Notes: generated from the sequence alone by a model not told the origin. Positions 43,642 to 53,391 are shown, numbered from the stretch's first letter. The stretch: 64,000 nucleotides of DNA from Paraburkholderia franconis (GCF_009362735.1 NZ_WHNP01000021.1:52366-116365); one strand, 5' to 3'. Made by a program: numbers and translations.

Positions 43642-45504
43642 CTACAGAAAGCCGATCGAGATCCAGGGGATCGCGGCAACGAGCACCAGCCCAACGCCGA
43701 GCGCGACCATATACGCCACGATCGGCCGCATCCCCTCTTCGGGGTTGATGCGGTTGATTGCGCAAGCTGTGTAGTACCCGACGCCGAATGGCGGCGCGAA
43801 CAGCCCCATGCCCATCGCGAGGATCGCGATCATCGCGTAATGCACGGGATGCACGCCCACCGTCTCCGCGATCGGAAACAGCAACGGCCCAAACAGGACG
43901 ATGGCGGGAATGCCTTCGAGCAGACTGCCGAGCACGACGAACAGCACGATCGACGCGACGACGAACGTGATCTTGCCGCCCGGCAGTTGCGCGAAGATGT
44001 CGGCCAGCGCATCCGAGAAACCGGACTGCGTGAGGCACCACGCCATGCTGGTCGCCGCGCCGATGATCAGCAGGATCGCGCCCGACAACGCCGCCGTCCC
44101 GACCAGAATCGGCCAGATACGCCGCACGTCGAAGCGGCGATAAATCACCAGCCCCGCAAGGATCGCGTAGACGATGCCGATCGTCGATACCTCGGTCGCC
44201 GTCGCGACGCCTTCGACAACGGCAAGCCGGATGACGAACGGCAACGCGAGCGCGGGCAACGCGATCCAGAAACTGCGCAGCACTTCGCGCGCGCGAGGGC
44301 GCGCTTCGGCTGCGCTGTCGTCAATATGCCGATGCCGCCACCACACCAGCACGCACAGCATCAGCCCGACGACGAGCCCCGGCAGCAACCCGCCCGTAAA
44401 CAGCGCGCCAATCGATACGCTCGTCACGGAGCCGAGAATGATCAGCACGAGACTCGGCGGTATCGTCTCCGTCTGCGCGGCCGTCGCCGACAGCAGCGCG
44501 ACGAACTCGCCGGGCTTCGTGCCACGCGCCCTCATCTCGGGATACAGCACGGGAGCGAGCGCCGCCATATCGGCGGACTTGGAGCCGGAGATACCCGACA
44601 CGAGGTACATCGCGCCCACCAGCACATACGAGAGTCCGCCCGGCACGTGGCCGAGCACATTTGCAAGAAACGCGACGAGCGCCTTCGCCATGCCCGTCAT
44701 CTCCATCAGCATGCCGAGAATCACGAAGAGGGGCACGGCCAGCAGCACGATCTGCGACATGCCCTGGTCCATCCGGCTCGCCATCACGAGCAACGGCAAC
44801 TTCGTCGCGATGGACAGATAGCCGAACGACGCGAGCGCGAACGAAAACGCGATCGGCACGCCGGAGAACACGCATAGCGCAACCACGCCGACGAAGAACA
44901 CCACGAGGTTCCAGTGCCCGATCTCGCCGAGCACCGGCTGCAGCGCATACAGGCCGACCCCGACCGCGAACGTCAGCACCAGCGCGGCCAGCAGCGGCCG
45001 CCAATGTTCGAGACGCGCGAGCTGAAACAGCGAACTCGCGATCATCAGGCACACGCCCGCCGGCATCGCCGCGGCACGCCACGCGTTCGAAATGTTGAGT
45101 GCGGGATCGGTGAGATTCGACTCGTCGACGATATAGTCGATCGTCGCGCCGCACACGAGCAGCAGGAAAGCGAGCGGAGCCACGATCGACAGCGCCTGCC
45201 AGTACGGCTGCCAGCGCGCGGACGCGGCGCGCACGAACGTGCCCATGCGCATGTGCTCGTTGCGCTGGAACGCGATCACGGCGCCCATCATCGCGAGCCA
45301 CAGGAACAGCAGCGACGCGAGCGAATCCGACCACACTAGCGAATGCCGGAACACGTAGCGCGAAATCACGCCGATCAGCAGCAGCACGATTTCCGCGGCG
45401 ACCAGCAGGCCCGCGACCGCTTCTGTCAGCAGCACCAGCGCCCGTTCGAGTCCGGCAAATACAGACTGGATTCGCGGATGATTTTCGACAAGAGCGATGC
45501 GCAT
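43642..45504 (-). CDS. TRAP transporter fused small and large permease (DctQM)
   Basis: A 620-residue protein that fuses the small DctQ subunit (residues about 1-175; ISRYVFRHSLVWSDSLASLL, WLAMMGAVIAFQRNEHMRMG) to the large DctM subunit (about 190-620; HWNLVVFFVGVVALCVFSGVP, GISGSKSADMAALAPVLYP, PPSLVLIILGSVTSVSIGAL, FAPPFGVGYYTACAINRI). Sixteen or so helices are expected. DctM drives sodium-coupled uptake of a carboxylate delivered by the periplasmic DctP protein. It starts 3 bases after the DctP gene stop and is the last gene of the LacI-controlled operon. Confidence 0.93.
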   Translation of the reverse strand: MRIALVENHPRIQSVFAGLERALVLLTEAVAGLLVAAEIVLLLIGVISRYVFRHSLVWSDSLASLLFLWLAMMGAVIAFQRNEHMRMGTFVRAASARWQPYWQALSIVAPLAFLLLVCGATIDYIVDESNLTDPALNISNAWRAAAMPAGVCLMIASSLFQLARLEHWRPLLAALVLTFAVGVGLYALQPVLGEIGHWNLVVFFVGVVALCVFSGVPIAFSFALASFGYLSIATKLPLLVMASRMDQGMSQIVLLAVPLFVILGMLMEMTGMAKALVAFLANVLGHVPGGLSYVLVGAMYLVSGISGSKSADMAALAPVLYPEMRARGTKPGEFVALLSATAAQTETIPPSLVLIILGSVTSVSIGALFTGGLLPGLVVGLMLCVLVWWRHRHIDDSAAEARPRAREVLRSFWIALPALALPFVIRLAVVEGVATATEVSTIGIVYAILAGLVIYRRFDVRRIWPILVGTAALSGAILLIIGAATSMAWCLTQSGFSDALADIFAQLPGGKITFVVASIVLFVVLGSLLEGIPAIVLFGPLLFPIAETVGVHPVHYAMIAILAMGMGLFAPPFGVGYYTACAINRINPEEGMRPIVAYMVALGVGLVLVAAIPWISIGFL

Positions 45505-45507
45505 GAT

Positions 45508-46509
45508 TTACCCCAGCGAACCCGTGTACTTTTCGAGCAGCGCCCACGCCTGCGGTCCGAACTTCCCGCGCCATTCGTTGTAGTAGCCGGCCTGCTTCAG
45601 CTTGTTGCGAAACTGCTCGCGGTCAGGGTTGATGAACGTGATGCCCGCCTTCGTCATCTGATCGGGGACCTGGGCATCCACTTTCACCATGTCGTCGCGT
45701 TGCTGAAGGGCCGACTTCGTGAACTCTTCAGCGATCACCTGTTGCAGGTCCTTCGGAATCGCGCCCCACATGCGCGTGTTGCCGAGAATCCAGTAGCCGT
45801 CCCACATGTGGTTGGTCGTGCTCATGTACTTCTCGATCTCATAGAGCCGCATCGCGTAGAGCAGCGACGGATAGTTCTCGGCGCCGTCCACCACTTTGGT
45901 CTGCAACGCGGTATAGAGCTCGTTGATGCTGATCGGTGTCGGGCTCGCGCCGAGCGCATTGAACTGCGAGACCCACATCGGGCTGATCGGCACGCGGATC
46001 TTGAAGCCGACGAGATCGTCCGGCGACCTGATCGGCTTGTTGCTGATGATCTGCCGCCAGCCGCCCTGCATCATCGTCGGAATCGCGAACAGCCCCACTT
46101 TCTCCATCTGCCCGCGCAGATACGCGCCCACGTCCCCGTCCATCGCCTTGAATGCAGCAGGCGTGTCCTTCAGCCCGTAGGCGAGCCCCGGAAGCGCGCA
46201 GGCGGGCACGAGCGGCACGGCCAGTTGCGACGACGACAGAAAGAAATCGAGCGAGCCGCTGTGCACCTGGTTCAGCATGTCGCTGCCCAACTGGCTGTTC
46301 GGAAACACGCTGATCTCGACGCGCCCGTTCGTGCGCGTCTTGATCCGCTCGGTGGCCTCCTTGATGCGGACGTTCATTGCATAGGCAGGCGGTGTATCGC
46401 TGCCGATCTTGATCCGATACTCCGCTGCATGCGCAAAGCGCGCGACGAACGGCGCCGCGAGCAGCGCCGCACCGCTTTTCAGTACCAGACGACGAGCTGG
46501 CTTTTCCAT
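45508..46509 (-). CDS. TRAP transporter substrate-binding protein (DctP type)
   Basis: A 333-residue periplasmic binding protein. The signal region ARRLVLKSGAALLAAPFVA has twin arginines (Tat-like) and ends AHA. The DctP fold shows IKIGSDTPPAYAMNVRIKEA, NGRVEISVFPNSQLGSDMLN, and the conserved GFKIRVPISPMWVSQFNALG (the Arg that binds the substrate carboxylate) with VVDGAENYPSLLYAMRLYE. GGAGACGG lies before the ATG at 46509. The gene is eighth of nine in the operon, 113 bases after the Gfo/Idh/MocA gene. Its ligand is likely an acidic sugar or hydroxy acid; it defines the operon's substrate. Confidence 0.93.
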   Translation of the reverse strand: MEKPARRLVLKSGAALLAAPFVARFAHAAEYRIKIGSDTPPAYAMNVRIKEATERIKTRTNGRVEISVFPNSQLGSDMLNQVHSGSLDFFLSSSQLAVPLVPACALPGLAYGLKDTPAAFKAMDGDVGAYLRGQMEKVGLFAIPTMMQGGWRQIISNKPIRSPDDLVGFKIRVPISPMWVSQFNALGASPTPISINELYTALQTKVVDGAENYPSLLYAMRLYEIEKYMSTTNHMWDGYWILGNTRMWGAIPKDLQQVIAEEFTKSALQQRDDMVKVDAQVPDQMTKAGITFINPDREQFRNKLKQAGYYNEWRGKFGPQAWALLEKYTGSLG

Positions 46510-46622
46510 GATCCGTCTCCTCCTCGATACCGGCATCGCCGGTGTTACTGCCTGTCTCCACTATCTTGTCGTTGTATCGCTGTGTGCTGCTGTCGATTCG
46601 CCGTTGGTGTACGAGTTCGACG

Positions 46623-47675
46623 TTACGGCGTCGCGTCGACTGTGTCCGTTCGATGCGTCACATCGTCGAGCACGACCGTATCGCCGCTTCGGAACGACCG
46701 GTGGACGGCATCGAGCGTGCGCATCAAACGAATGCCTTCTTGCGCGCTGACAGAGCGGTTCGGCTGCCCGTCGATCGCGAGCGCGAACTCGCGGAACTGG
46801 CGCTGGAACTCGACCGCTTCGTCGAGATAATGGCGATGCTCGTCGTCGCTTCGCGCGACCAGCGTCTCGCCATTGAACGTCAGATGCGTGTCGTGCTCGA
46901 CGACGGCCGTGCCGCGTTCGTAGACGAGCACCTTGCGGTTCTCGACGGGCTGCTGGTTGAACGACAGATGCACCGACGCGAGCCGCCGCCCGGGGTAAGC
47001 GAGCAGCATCATCGCTTCGTCCTCGCCGGCCCAGAAGTGATTGCGACGCACGGCTTCAGCATGCACGCGCACGGGATCGGCCTGCATCACCATCTGCACG
47101 AAATCGAGCACATGCGGACCGTTGAGCGCGACGACCAGTCCGCTCGCCTTGTCCGCTTCGCGCCACCACGGCGCCTGTGCATCGGGCCAATAGACACCCA
47201 GGCTCACTTGCACGGAAATCAGCTTGCCGAAATCCGCCTGATGATCCGCGAGATAACGGATCGCGCGAAAATGCCGGCGGCATTGCGCAATCGCCAGCAC
47301 GATACGATTCGCTTCGGCGGCTTCGGCCATTGCGATCGCGTCGGCCGCCGTGTCGGCCATCGGCTTTTCGACCAGCACATGCTTGCCAGCCTGTGCCGCC
47401 TTGATCGCGACGCTCGCATGCAGATGATTCGGCAGGCACAGCACGACGGCGTCGATATCATCACGCGACAGCGCTTCGTCGATATCGTCGAATGCATGAC
47501 GCGCGCCGTAGCGCTGCGCGGCTTGCGTCGCGAGCGTCAGGTCGCTGTCGACGGTCGCCACCAGCGTCGCCAGATCCGGCTGCGCCGCGACGGCCGCCAG
47601 ATGCGAGCGCGAAATGCGCCCACAGCCGATGATCGCGATGCCTGACCGCCCGTGTCCGTCGTGTGAGTGCGCCAT
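46623..47675 (-). CDS. Gfo/Idh/MocA family oxidoreductase
   Basis: A 350-residue NAD(P)-dependent dehydrogenase of the Gfo/Idh/MocA family. GIAIIGCGRISRSHLAAVAA is the Rossmann start, VLCLPNHLHASVAIKAAQAG and KHVLVEKPMA hold the catalytic Lys of the EKP motif, and AVVEHDTHLTFNGETLVARS is in the C-terminal sheet domain. Members oxidise sugars, inositols or sugar acids. GGGAGA precedes the ATG at 47675. It lies in the LacI operon after the PEP-hydrolase-like gene and before the TRAP genes, so it probably oxidises the imported compound or an intermediate. Confidence 0.92.
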   Translation of the reverse strand: MAHSHDGHGRSGIAIIGCGRISRSHLAAVAAQPDLATLVATVDSDLTLATQAAQRYGARHAFDDIDEALSRDDIDAVVLCLPNHLHASVAIKAAQAGKHVLVEKPMADTAADAIAMAEAAEANRIVLAIAQCRRHFRAIRYLADHQADFGKLISVQVSLGVYWPDAQAPWWREADKASGLVVALNGPHVLDFVQMVMQADPVRVHAEAVRRNHFWAGEDEAMMLLAYPGRRLASVHLSFNQQPVENRKVLVYERGTAVVEHDTHLTFNGETLVARSDDEHRHYLDEAVEFQRQFREFALAIDGQPNRSVSAQEGIRLMRTLDAVHRSFRSGDTVVLDDVTHRTDTVDATP

Positions 47676-47710
47676 GCGAGTCTCCCTGGTCGATGTGGAA
47701 TGCAATGGGC

Positions 47711-48541
47711 CTAGCGCGTGATCGCCTTGAACGCGCGCGTCTGATTCGTCAATGCGATTTCCGTCGGCAGCCGCTCCATCGAGCTTGCGCCGTAAAAGCC
47801 GTGGCACGACGGCGCATTTCGCAGCACGTACGCAGCATCTTCGGGCGTCGCAATCGGGCCGCCGTGGCACAGCACGATCACGTCGCCGCGCACGCGCATC
47901 GCCGCTTGCGCAAATGCTTCGATCCGCGCCGGACAGTCGGCGAGCGTCAGCGCTGTTTGCGCGCCGATTGCGCCGCCCGTCGTCAATCCCATGTGCGCGA
48001 CGATGATGTCCGCGCCCGCTTCCGTCATAGCGACCGCTTCGTCCGCGTTGAACACGTACGGCGTGGTCAGCAGGTTCTTGCGATGCGCGAGCCGGATCAT
48101 GTCGACTTCGAGCGCGTAGCTCATCCCCGTTTCTTCGAGGTTCTGCCGGAACACGCCGTCGATCAGCCCGACCGTCGGGAAGTTCTGCACGCCGGAAAAG
48201 CCGATGCGCGACAGGTCGTCGAGCAGCACGTCCATATCGGCGAACGGATCGGTGCCGTTCACGCCCGCCAGCACGGGCGTATGCCGCACGACGGGCAACA
48301 CTTCGCGCGCCATGTCCTTGACGATCTCATTGGCGTTGCCATACGCGAGCAATCCCGCGAGCGAGCCGCGCCCCGCCATCCGGTAACGCCCGGAGTTGTA
48401 GATGACGATCAGATCGATGCCGCCCGCCTCTTCGCATTTCGCGGACAGCCCCGTCCCCGCGCCCCCGCCGACGATCGGTTCGCGCCGCGCGATCATGTCC
48501 CGGTAGCGGGCCAGCAGTTCGGTTCTATCGAATCGCGGCAT
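47711..48541 (-). CDS. PEP hydrolase-like TIM-barrel protein (second half of a Tm-1-type pair)
   Basis: A 276-residue protein of the phosphoenolpyruvate hydrolase-like/TIM-barrel signal family. REPIVGGGAGTGLSAKCEEA, GIDLIVIYNSGRYRMAGRGS, GFSGVQNFPTVGLIDGVFRQ, AGADIIVAHMGLTTGGAIG and VLCHGGPIATPEDAAYVL are its conserved barrel blocks. The tomato Tm-1 antiviral protein carries the same type of domain after a UPF0261 domain; here the UPF0261 gene ends 7 bases upstream. The bacterial reaction is not established; the barrel resembles aldolases acting on keto acids. The ATG at 48541 gives MPRFDRTELL. Confidence 0.88.
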   Translation of the reverse strand: MPRFDRTELLARYRDMIARREPIVGGGAGTGLSAKCEEAGGIDLIVIYNSGRYRMAGRGSLAGLLAYGNANEIVKDMAREVLPVVRHTPVLAGVNGTDPFADMDVLLDDLSRIGFSGVQNFPTVGLIDGVFRQNLEETGMSYALEVDMIRLAHRKNLLTTPYVFNADEAVAMTEAGADIIVAHMGLTTGGAIGAQTALTLADCPARIEAFAQAAMRVRGDVIVLCHGGPIATPEDAAYVLRNAPSCHGFYGASSMERLPTEIALTNQTRAFKAITR

Positions 48542-48548
48542 CGCGCAG

Positions 48549-49796
48549 TCACCTCCCGTTCGCGTGCGTGCCGAGCGCGTCGCGGTACGCATCGACGACT
48601 GCATCGGCAAACGCGGCATCGTTGATATGAAGCGGCACGCGCAGCAGCCGGCGATTGCGCGTGTGCACAAGGGTCGCTTCGATCGTGTCGAAGAGCACGC
48701 GGTCCGCTTCGGGATCGTCGAACGGCAAGCCTTCGGCGTCGATCGCCGACACGCCGCGCTCGGGGATCAGAAAGCGCACCGGCCCGTCGCAACGGTTGAG
48801 GCGCCCAGCGATCCATGCGCCGATTGCACGGCATTCGTCCGCGGTCGTGCGCATCAGAGTGACTTGCGGATTGTGGCAATAGAGCAGCCGGTTCGCGTAT
48901 TTCGGCGGCACGGTTTCGCGCGCGCCGAAATTCACCATGTCGAGCGCGCCACACGATCCGACATACGGAACCTTCGTGCGCGCAATCGCGCCGAAGCGGT
49001 CTTCCGTGCAGGGAAACACGCCGCCCGCGATGAAATCCGCGACTTCCGTGGTCGTGAGGTCGATCACGGCGTCGATCATCTTGCTGTCGACGAGCTTCTC
49101 CATCGACTGCCCGCCCGTACCCGTCGCATGAAACACGAGGCACTCGTATTGCGCATCGAGCCGTTGACGCAGCATGTCGACGCATTTCGTCGTCACGCCG
49201 AACATCGTGATGCCGACGGTCGGCTTCTCCGCTTCCGTACGTGCGCCGATCAGTGACGCGTCCACGTCCTTGACCATGCCCGCCATCGCATGCGCGGCAT
49301 TTGAGAGCACCACGCGGCTGATGCGATTGAGCCCGGCAATATCGACGACGGAGTACATCAGCGCGATATCGCTCGCGCCGACATACGGCGCGACATTGCC
49401 CGACGCGACGGTGGACACCATCAGCTTCGGCACGCCGACGGGCAATGCGCGCATCGCATGTGTGACGAGCGCCGTGTTGCCGGAACCGCCGAGCCCGATC
49501 ATGCCGCCGACGTCGTCGCGCGTCGCGATGAACGCGGCGAGCGCTTCTTCCATCGCGGCTATGGCCGCGCCTCGCTCGCCTTGTTCGCTCCGTTCGCCGA
49601 TCGCAGCGCCGCCATCGGGATGACAGGCCGCGACGGTATCCGCGCTGACGTCGGGCTGCACGCCATCGCGCGGCGCGCTCGTTGTGCCCACGTCGACCAG
49701 ACAGGCGGGCATGCCGAGATCGCGCAGGCACTGGCGCACGAAGCCGAGTTCGGCGCCTTTCGTGTCACATGTTCCGACGACATACACGGTTTGCAT
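48549..49796 (-). CDS. Tm-1-like (UPF0261) ATP-binding domain protein
   Basis: A 415-residue UPF0261/Tm-1-like protein. TVYVVGTCDTKGAELGFVRQ opens the first Rossmann-like domain, GGMIGLGGSGNTALVTHAMR, TVASGNVAPYVGASDIALMY, PTVGITMFGVTTKCVDMLR and FHATGTGGQSMEKLVDSKMI follow, and TTTEVADFIAGGVF closes the core. The family binds ATP in the plant protein Tm-1. GAGGA lies before the ATG at 49796. It is coupled to the TIM-barrel gene downstream (7-base gap). The pair probably acts on an activated sugar acid or keto acid of the pathway; that role is inferred. Confidence 0.9.
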   Translation of the reverse strand: MQTVYVVGTCDTKGAELGFVRQCLRDLGMPACLVDVGTTSAPRDGVQPDVSADTVAACHPDGGAAIGERSEQGERGAAIAAMEEALAAFIATRDDVGGMIGLGGSGNTALVTHAMRALPVGVPKLMVSTVASGNVAPYVGASDIALMYSVVDIAGLNRISRVVLSNAAHAMAGMVKDVDASLIGARTEAEKPTVGITMFGVTTKCVDMLRQRLDAQYECLVFHATGTGGQSMEKLVDSKMIDAVIDLTTTEVADFIAGGVFPCTEDRFGAIARTKVPYVGSCGALDMVNFGARETVPPKYANRLLYCHNPQVTLMRTTADECRAIGAWIAGRLNRCDGPVRFLIPERGVSAIDAEGLPFDDPEADRVLFDTIEATLVHTRNRRLLRVPLHINDAAFADAVVDAYRDALGTHANGR

Positions 49797-49832
49797 GATG
49801 TCCTCGCAGTCGAACAACGGAACGGGCGGATG

Positions 49833-50579
49833 CTAGATCGTCAGCACGCCACCGTTGACGTCGATGGTCGCGCCCGTGATGTAACGCGCGCGGTCCGACA
49901 GCAGAAACAGCGCGACGTCGGCAAGATCTTCGGCTGTCGTGAAGCGGCCGAGCGGAATGCCCGCGAGCTGGCGCTCGCGGTCTTCGGGCGTGAGCAGCCC
50001 CGCGACGCGTTCGCCTTCCGTCGTCCCGGGCGCGACCGCATTGACGCGCACGCCGCCCGAGCCGAACTCCTTCGCGAGATGCCGCGTCAATCCGAGCACG
50101 CCCGCCTTCGCGGCCGTATAGGGCGAACCGAGCGCGGGACTCGTCTGCCGGCCAGCCAGCGAACTGAAGTTGAGAATCGCGCCGGACTGCTTGCGCAGCA
50201 TCGACGGAATCGCGGCCTGACAACACAGAAACGTGCCCTTCAGATTCGAGTCCATCACCATGTCGTATTCGTCTTCGGTGATCTTCAGCGTCGGCACGAG
50301 CGGCGCATAGCCGCCCGCACAGTTGACGAGAACATCGGTGCCGCCCGCTTCTTCGTCGACGCGCGCGAAGAACGCCGACACCTCCTTCGACGACGTCACG
50401 TCGAGCGTCGCGTGCCTCGCCGCGGCGCCCAGGCGCTCGGCCGTGTGCGCCGATCTTTCTCCGTCCAGGTCCGGCAGATAGACGATTGCGCCCTCAGCGA
50501 TCAGATAGCTTGCAATGACGGAGCCGATTCCGCGGCCCGCCCCTGTGATCACCGCGACCTTTCCGCTAAACGTGTCCAT
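49833..50579 (-). CDS. SDR family oxidoreductase
   Basis: A 248-residue short-chain dehydrogenase with TGAGRGIG near residue 12, VLVNCAGGYAP, SSLAGRQTSPALGSPYTAAK with the catalytic Ser and Tyr-Lys, and the end TGATIDVNGGVLTI. GGAGAC precedes the ATG at 50579. It is the fourth gene of the operon after the LacI regulator, the isomerase-like TIM barrel and another SDR. Together the two SDRs and the Gfo/Idh/MocA protein give three oxidoreductases, enough for two successive oxidations with an epimerisation. Confidence 0.92.
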   Translation of the reverse strand: MDTFSGKVAVITGAGRGIGSVIASYLIAEGAIVYLPDLDGERSAHTAERLGAAARHATLDVTSSKEVSAFFARVDEEAGGTDVLVNCAGGYAPLVPTLKITEDEYDMVMDSNLKGTFLCCQAAIPSMLRKQSGAILNFSSLAGRQTSPALGSPYTAAKAGVLGLTRHLAKEFGSGGVRVNAVAPGTTEGERVAGLLTPEDRERQLAGIPLGRFTTAEDLADVALFLLSDRARYITGATIDVNGGVLTI

Positions 50580-50633
50580 CTGCTGTGTCTCCTGTTGAAC
50601 CTGACTTGATGAGTGCACTGTGTACCACTGCCA

Positions 50634-51389
50634 TTAGTCGAGCACGACGCCGCCGTCCACCATCAACGTTTCGCCATAGACGAACGAGGCCTCGTCCGAC
50701 AGCAGGAAGAGCACGCCTGCTGCAATTTCTTCGGGTTTCGCGAAGCGCCCCATGAGCACCGAGTTTTCGACGGTCGCGCGCTCTTCGGGCGTCATGCCGT
50801 TGTGCATCTCCGTCCAGATCGGACCGGGACACAGGCAGTTCACGCGAATCGCGCCGCGAAAGCTCGCCAGCTCGCGCGCAAGCGAACGCGTGAGCGATAC
50901 GACGCCGCCCTTCGACGCGCCGTACGCCGATGTCGACAAACGCCCCGCGCCACGCTTCGCCGTATCAGACGCGATGGTCACGATGCGCCCGCTGCGTCGC
51001 GGCACCATCGAACGCAATGCGTGCTGCACGCACAGGAACGTGCCGCGCAGATTCACGTTCATCACGCGGTCCCATTCGTCGATGGTCATATCGAGCACGC
51101 GCGTCTTGCTGGTGATTCCGCCGCACGTGACGACGCCATCGAGCCGTATCGCATCGCTGTCGAGCCGCGCGAACGTTTCGCTCATCGACGTTTCCGACGC
51201 AAGATCGGCCACGATCGACATGCACGATGCGCCCAGACGTCGCGCTTCGGCTTGCGTCTCGGCGAGGCCGTCGCGCTTCGCATCGACGCATACGGTCGGC
51301 ACGCCGTGCGACGCCAGCCCTAGCGCGACTGCGCGTCCCAGGCCGCCCGCCGCGCCCGTCACCATCACCTGTTGCAGAGTGAACTTCAT
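50634..51389 (-). CDS. SDR family oxidoreductase
   Basis: A 251-residue SDR with TGAAGGLG at residues 11-18 and YGASKGGVVSLTRSLARELA holding the catalytic Tyr-Lys. The usual NNAG motif is changed to TCGGITSKT, unlike the neighbouring SDR. The end is YGETLMVDGGVVLD. The start overlaps the TIM-barrel isomerase stop as ATGA (51389-51386), so the two are translationally coupled. Substrate unknown; in the LacI operon. Confidence 0.9.
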   Translation of the reverse strand: MKFTLQQVMVTGAAGGLGRAVALGLASHGVPTVCVDAKRDGLAETQAEARRLGASCMSIVADLASETSMSETFARLDSDAIRLDGVVTCGGITSKTRVLDMTIDEWDRVMNVNLRGTFLCVQHALRSMVPRRSGRIVTIASDTAKRGAGRLSTSAYGASKGGVVSLTRSLARELASFRGAIRVNCLCPGPIWTEMHNGMTPEERATVENSVLMGRFAKPEEIAAGVLFLLSDEASFVYGETLMVDGGVVLD

Positions 51390-52291
51390 GCGGCTGCTCC
51401 TGCCGTGTCGACACGCAACGACGATCGATCGAACAGCGCCACGGCAGATGCGAACGCATGCGACGCAATCGACTTCGCGTCTGTCTTTGCATACTCGGGA
51501 TTGAACAGCTCGACCGTCCACCAGCCGTCATAGCCATGCTGAACCAGCGCATCGACGACAGCCCGAACATTGGCCGCGCCTTCGCCCGGAAACACGCGAT
51601 CAGCGAGCATGTCCAGCTGATCGCGCGGCCTGGACTTCGCGTCGGCCAGTTGCACGTTGAAAATCTTCTCGACGGGAACCCGCGCGATGTGTTCGATGCG
51701 CGAATGGCCCTGATGAAACAGAAACGTGTCGATCAGCAAGCCACCGTTCTTGCGGCCGGCACGCGTCACGAGATCGGCACCGCTTTGCAGGTCGCAGATC
51801 TGCGGCGCGGTGCCCATGAATTCGACGCACAGGCGCACGCCATACGGTTGCGCGATATCGCACAGCGTGGCGAACTCTTCCGCCGCCACGTCGAGATCGC
51901 CCGTTTCCCTGAGCGCGGGAACCGCCGTGACGTTCGCGCATTCGAACTGCTCGCAATGCGCGAGAAACGCGTGCAGCCGCTTCGTCAGACGCGCAGACGT
52001 TTCGTCATCGGCGCCGCTGCGTCGACGACGGCTCACGAGCGGCAAGCCGCCATGGTACTGCCACTCGGCAAGAAAGGCCGCCTCGGCAAAGCGCAGTCCG
52101 TTTGCGGCGAGCAGGCGCTTCACGTCGTCCACCGAACCGCCTTGCTCCAGATAGCGCTCGAACTGGTCGTAGCGCAAGCCGATGCCCGTAAATCCGGCAC
52201 GCGCGGTCTGCTCGAAGGCTTCATCAAACGAACATTGCGCGATCGTCACGGGACTCAACGCGAAGCGACGCTGATGGGATTGCGTACTCAT
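51386..52291 (-). CDS. Sugar phosphate isomerase/epimerase-like TIM-barrel protein
   Basis: A 301-residue protein of the xylose isomerase-like TIM-barrel superfamily. ALSPVTIAQCSFDEAFEQTA, GFTGIGLRYDQFERYLEQGG, YGVRLCVEFMGTAPQICDLQ, GLLIDTFLFHQGHSRIEHIA, VPVEKIFNVQLADAKSRPRD and YDGWWTVELFNPEYA follow the barrel; Glu, Asp, His, Asp and Glu at strand ends would bind a divalent metal. Members are epimerases, dehydratases or isomerases of sugars and polyols. The start overlaps the LacI stop (TGATG) and its own stop overlaps the SDR start, a compact coupled trio at the head of the operon. Confidence 0.9.
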   Translation of the reverse strand: MSTQSHQRRFALSPVTIAQCSFDEAFEQTARAGFTGIGLRYDQFERYLEQGGSVDDVKRLLAANGLRFAEAAFLAEWQYHGGLPLVSRRRRSGADDETSARLTKRLHAFLAHCEQFECANVTAVPALRETGDLDVAAEEFATLCDIAQPYGVRLCVEFMGTAPQICDLQSGADLVTRAGRKNGGLLIDTFLFHQGHSRIEHIARVPVEKIFNVQLADAKSRPRDQLDMLADRVFPGEGAANVRAVVDALVQHGYDGWWTVELFNPEYAKTDAKSIASHAFASAVALFDRSSLRVDTAGAAA

Positions 52292-53379
52292 CACACCGCC
52301 CCTGATTCTTTTGCCGTCGCACGCGCGCGCTTCGCCGGCGCGCGATGTTGCGCGGGGCGTCTCGGCACGACGATCTGGTTCGTCAGCAGGCGCGTCGGCA
52401 GGCGCACCACATCGGATGCCGCGCCGCTTCTGTCGATCAGGCCGAGCATCATGCGCACCGCGAGCCGTCCAATCTGATGGGTATCCTGCGCAACGACGGG
52501 CATCGGCGGATCGACGAGCCGCGCCCAGGGCACGTCGTCGAAGCAGATGACTTCGACATCTTCGTTGCGCCGCAAACGAAGTTCGCGCATCGCCAGCAGG
52601 ACGCCCTCGGCAATCGTGTTGCTCGTCGCGAACAGTGCCGTTGGCCGGTCCTTGCTCGCGAGCAGTTCGAGCGCGCATTCGCATGCGGTGTCCGATTTGA
52701 GGCCTGCATAGCGTATCCAGTCGCGCCTCAGTGGCACGCGTGCTTCCTTGAGCGCCGCCTTGAACCCGGCAATGCGCTCGCGCGAAGTCATCAGTCCGCC
52801 CGAGCCGGATAGCGCGCCAATGCGCGTATGTCCACGCTCGAGCAGATATTGAACGGCAATCCGCGCACCGCCTTCGTTGTCGCTCAGCACCGCGCCGCAA
52901 GGCATTTCATCGATCTTCCGGTTGATCGCGACGAGCGGAAAATGCTCGGGCAGATCGCGGCTCAGATAGCCGTGGTAGCCTTCAGTGGGCGCGACGATCA
53001 GTCCATCCACGCGCCGTTCCATCAGCCCGATCACGGCCTCGCGTTCGCGCGCCAGATCTTCGTTGCTGTTCGCGAGAATCACGGAATAGTTGTTGAGCGC
53101 GGCCTCCGCCTCGACGCCGCCGACCACTTCGGCAAAGAACAGATTCGCGACGTCCGACATCACGAGACCGATGGTGCGCGAACGGTTCGTGCGCAAACTA
53201 CCCGCCACGCGATTCACGCGAAACCCGAGTTGCTGCGCTGCCGCCATCACCAGTTCGCGCGTTTCGGGGCTCACTCGTTCCGAGCCGTTCATCACGCGGG
53301 ACACGGTCTGATACGACACGCCTGCCTGCTTGCCGACATCCTTGAGCGTCGGCGCGCGATCGTTTTCGTCCGATTTCAT
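52291..53379 (-). CDS. LacI family transcriptional regulator
   Basis: A 362-residue LacI-type repressor. The helix-turn-helix and hinge occupy residues 10-65 (TLKDVGKQAGVSYQTVSRVM, NGSERVSPETRELV, RVNRVAGSLRTNRSRTIGL), followed by a periplasmic-binding-protein-like effector domain (SNEDLAREREAVIGLMERRV, LLERGHTRIGALSGSGGLMT, VEVICFDDVPWARLVDPPMP). Two 14-bp operators flank the promoter ahead of its own start, so it is autoregulated and controls the whole nine-gene operon. GntR-like release is by a sugar or sugar acid ligand, not readable. The C-terminal tail is basic (RRPAQHRAPAKRARATAK). Confidence 0.93.
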   Translation of the reverse strand: MKSDENDRAPTLKDVGKQAGVSYQTVSRVMNGSERVSPETRELVMAAAQQLGFRVNRVAGSLRTNRSRTIGLVMSDVANLFFAEVVGGVEAEAALNNYSVILANSNEDLAREREAVIGLMERRVDGLIVAPTEGYHGYLSRDLPEHFPLVAINRKIDEMPCGAVLSDNEGGARIAVQYLLERGHTRIGALSGSGGLMTSRERIAGFKAALKEARVPLRRDWIRYAGLKSDTACECALELLASKDRPTALFATSNTIAEGVLLAMRELRLRRNEDVEVICFDDVPWARLVDPPMPVVAQDTHQIGRLAVRMMLGLIDRSGAASDVVRLPTRLLTNQIVVPRRPAQHRAPAKRARATAKESGAV

Positions 53380-53391
53380 TTTCGACTGCCA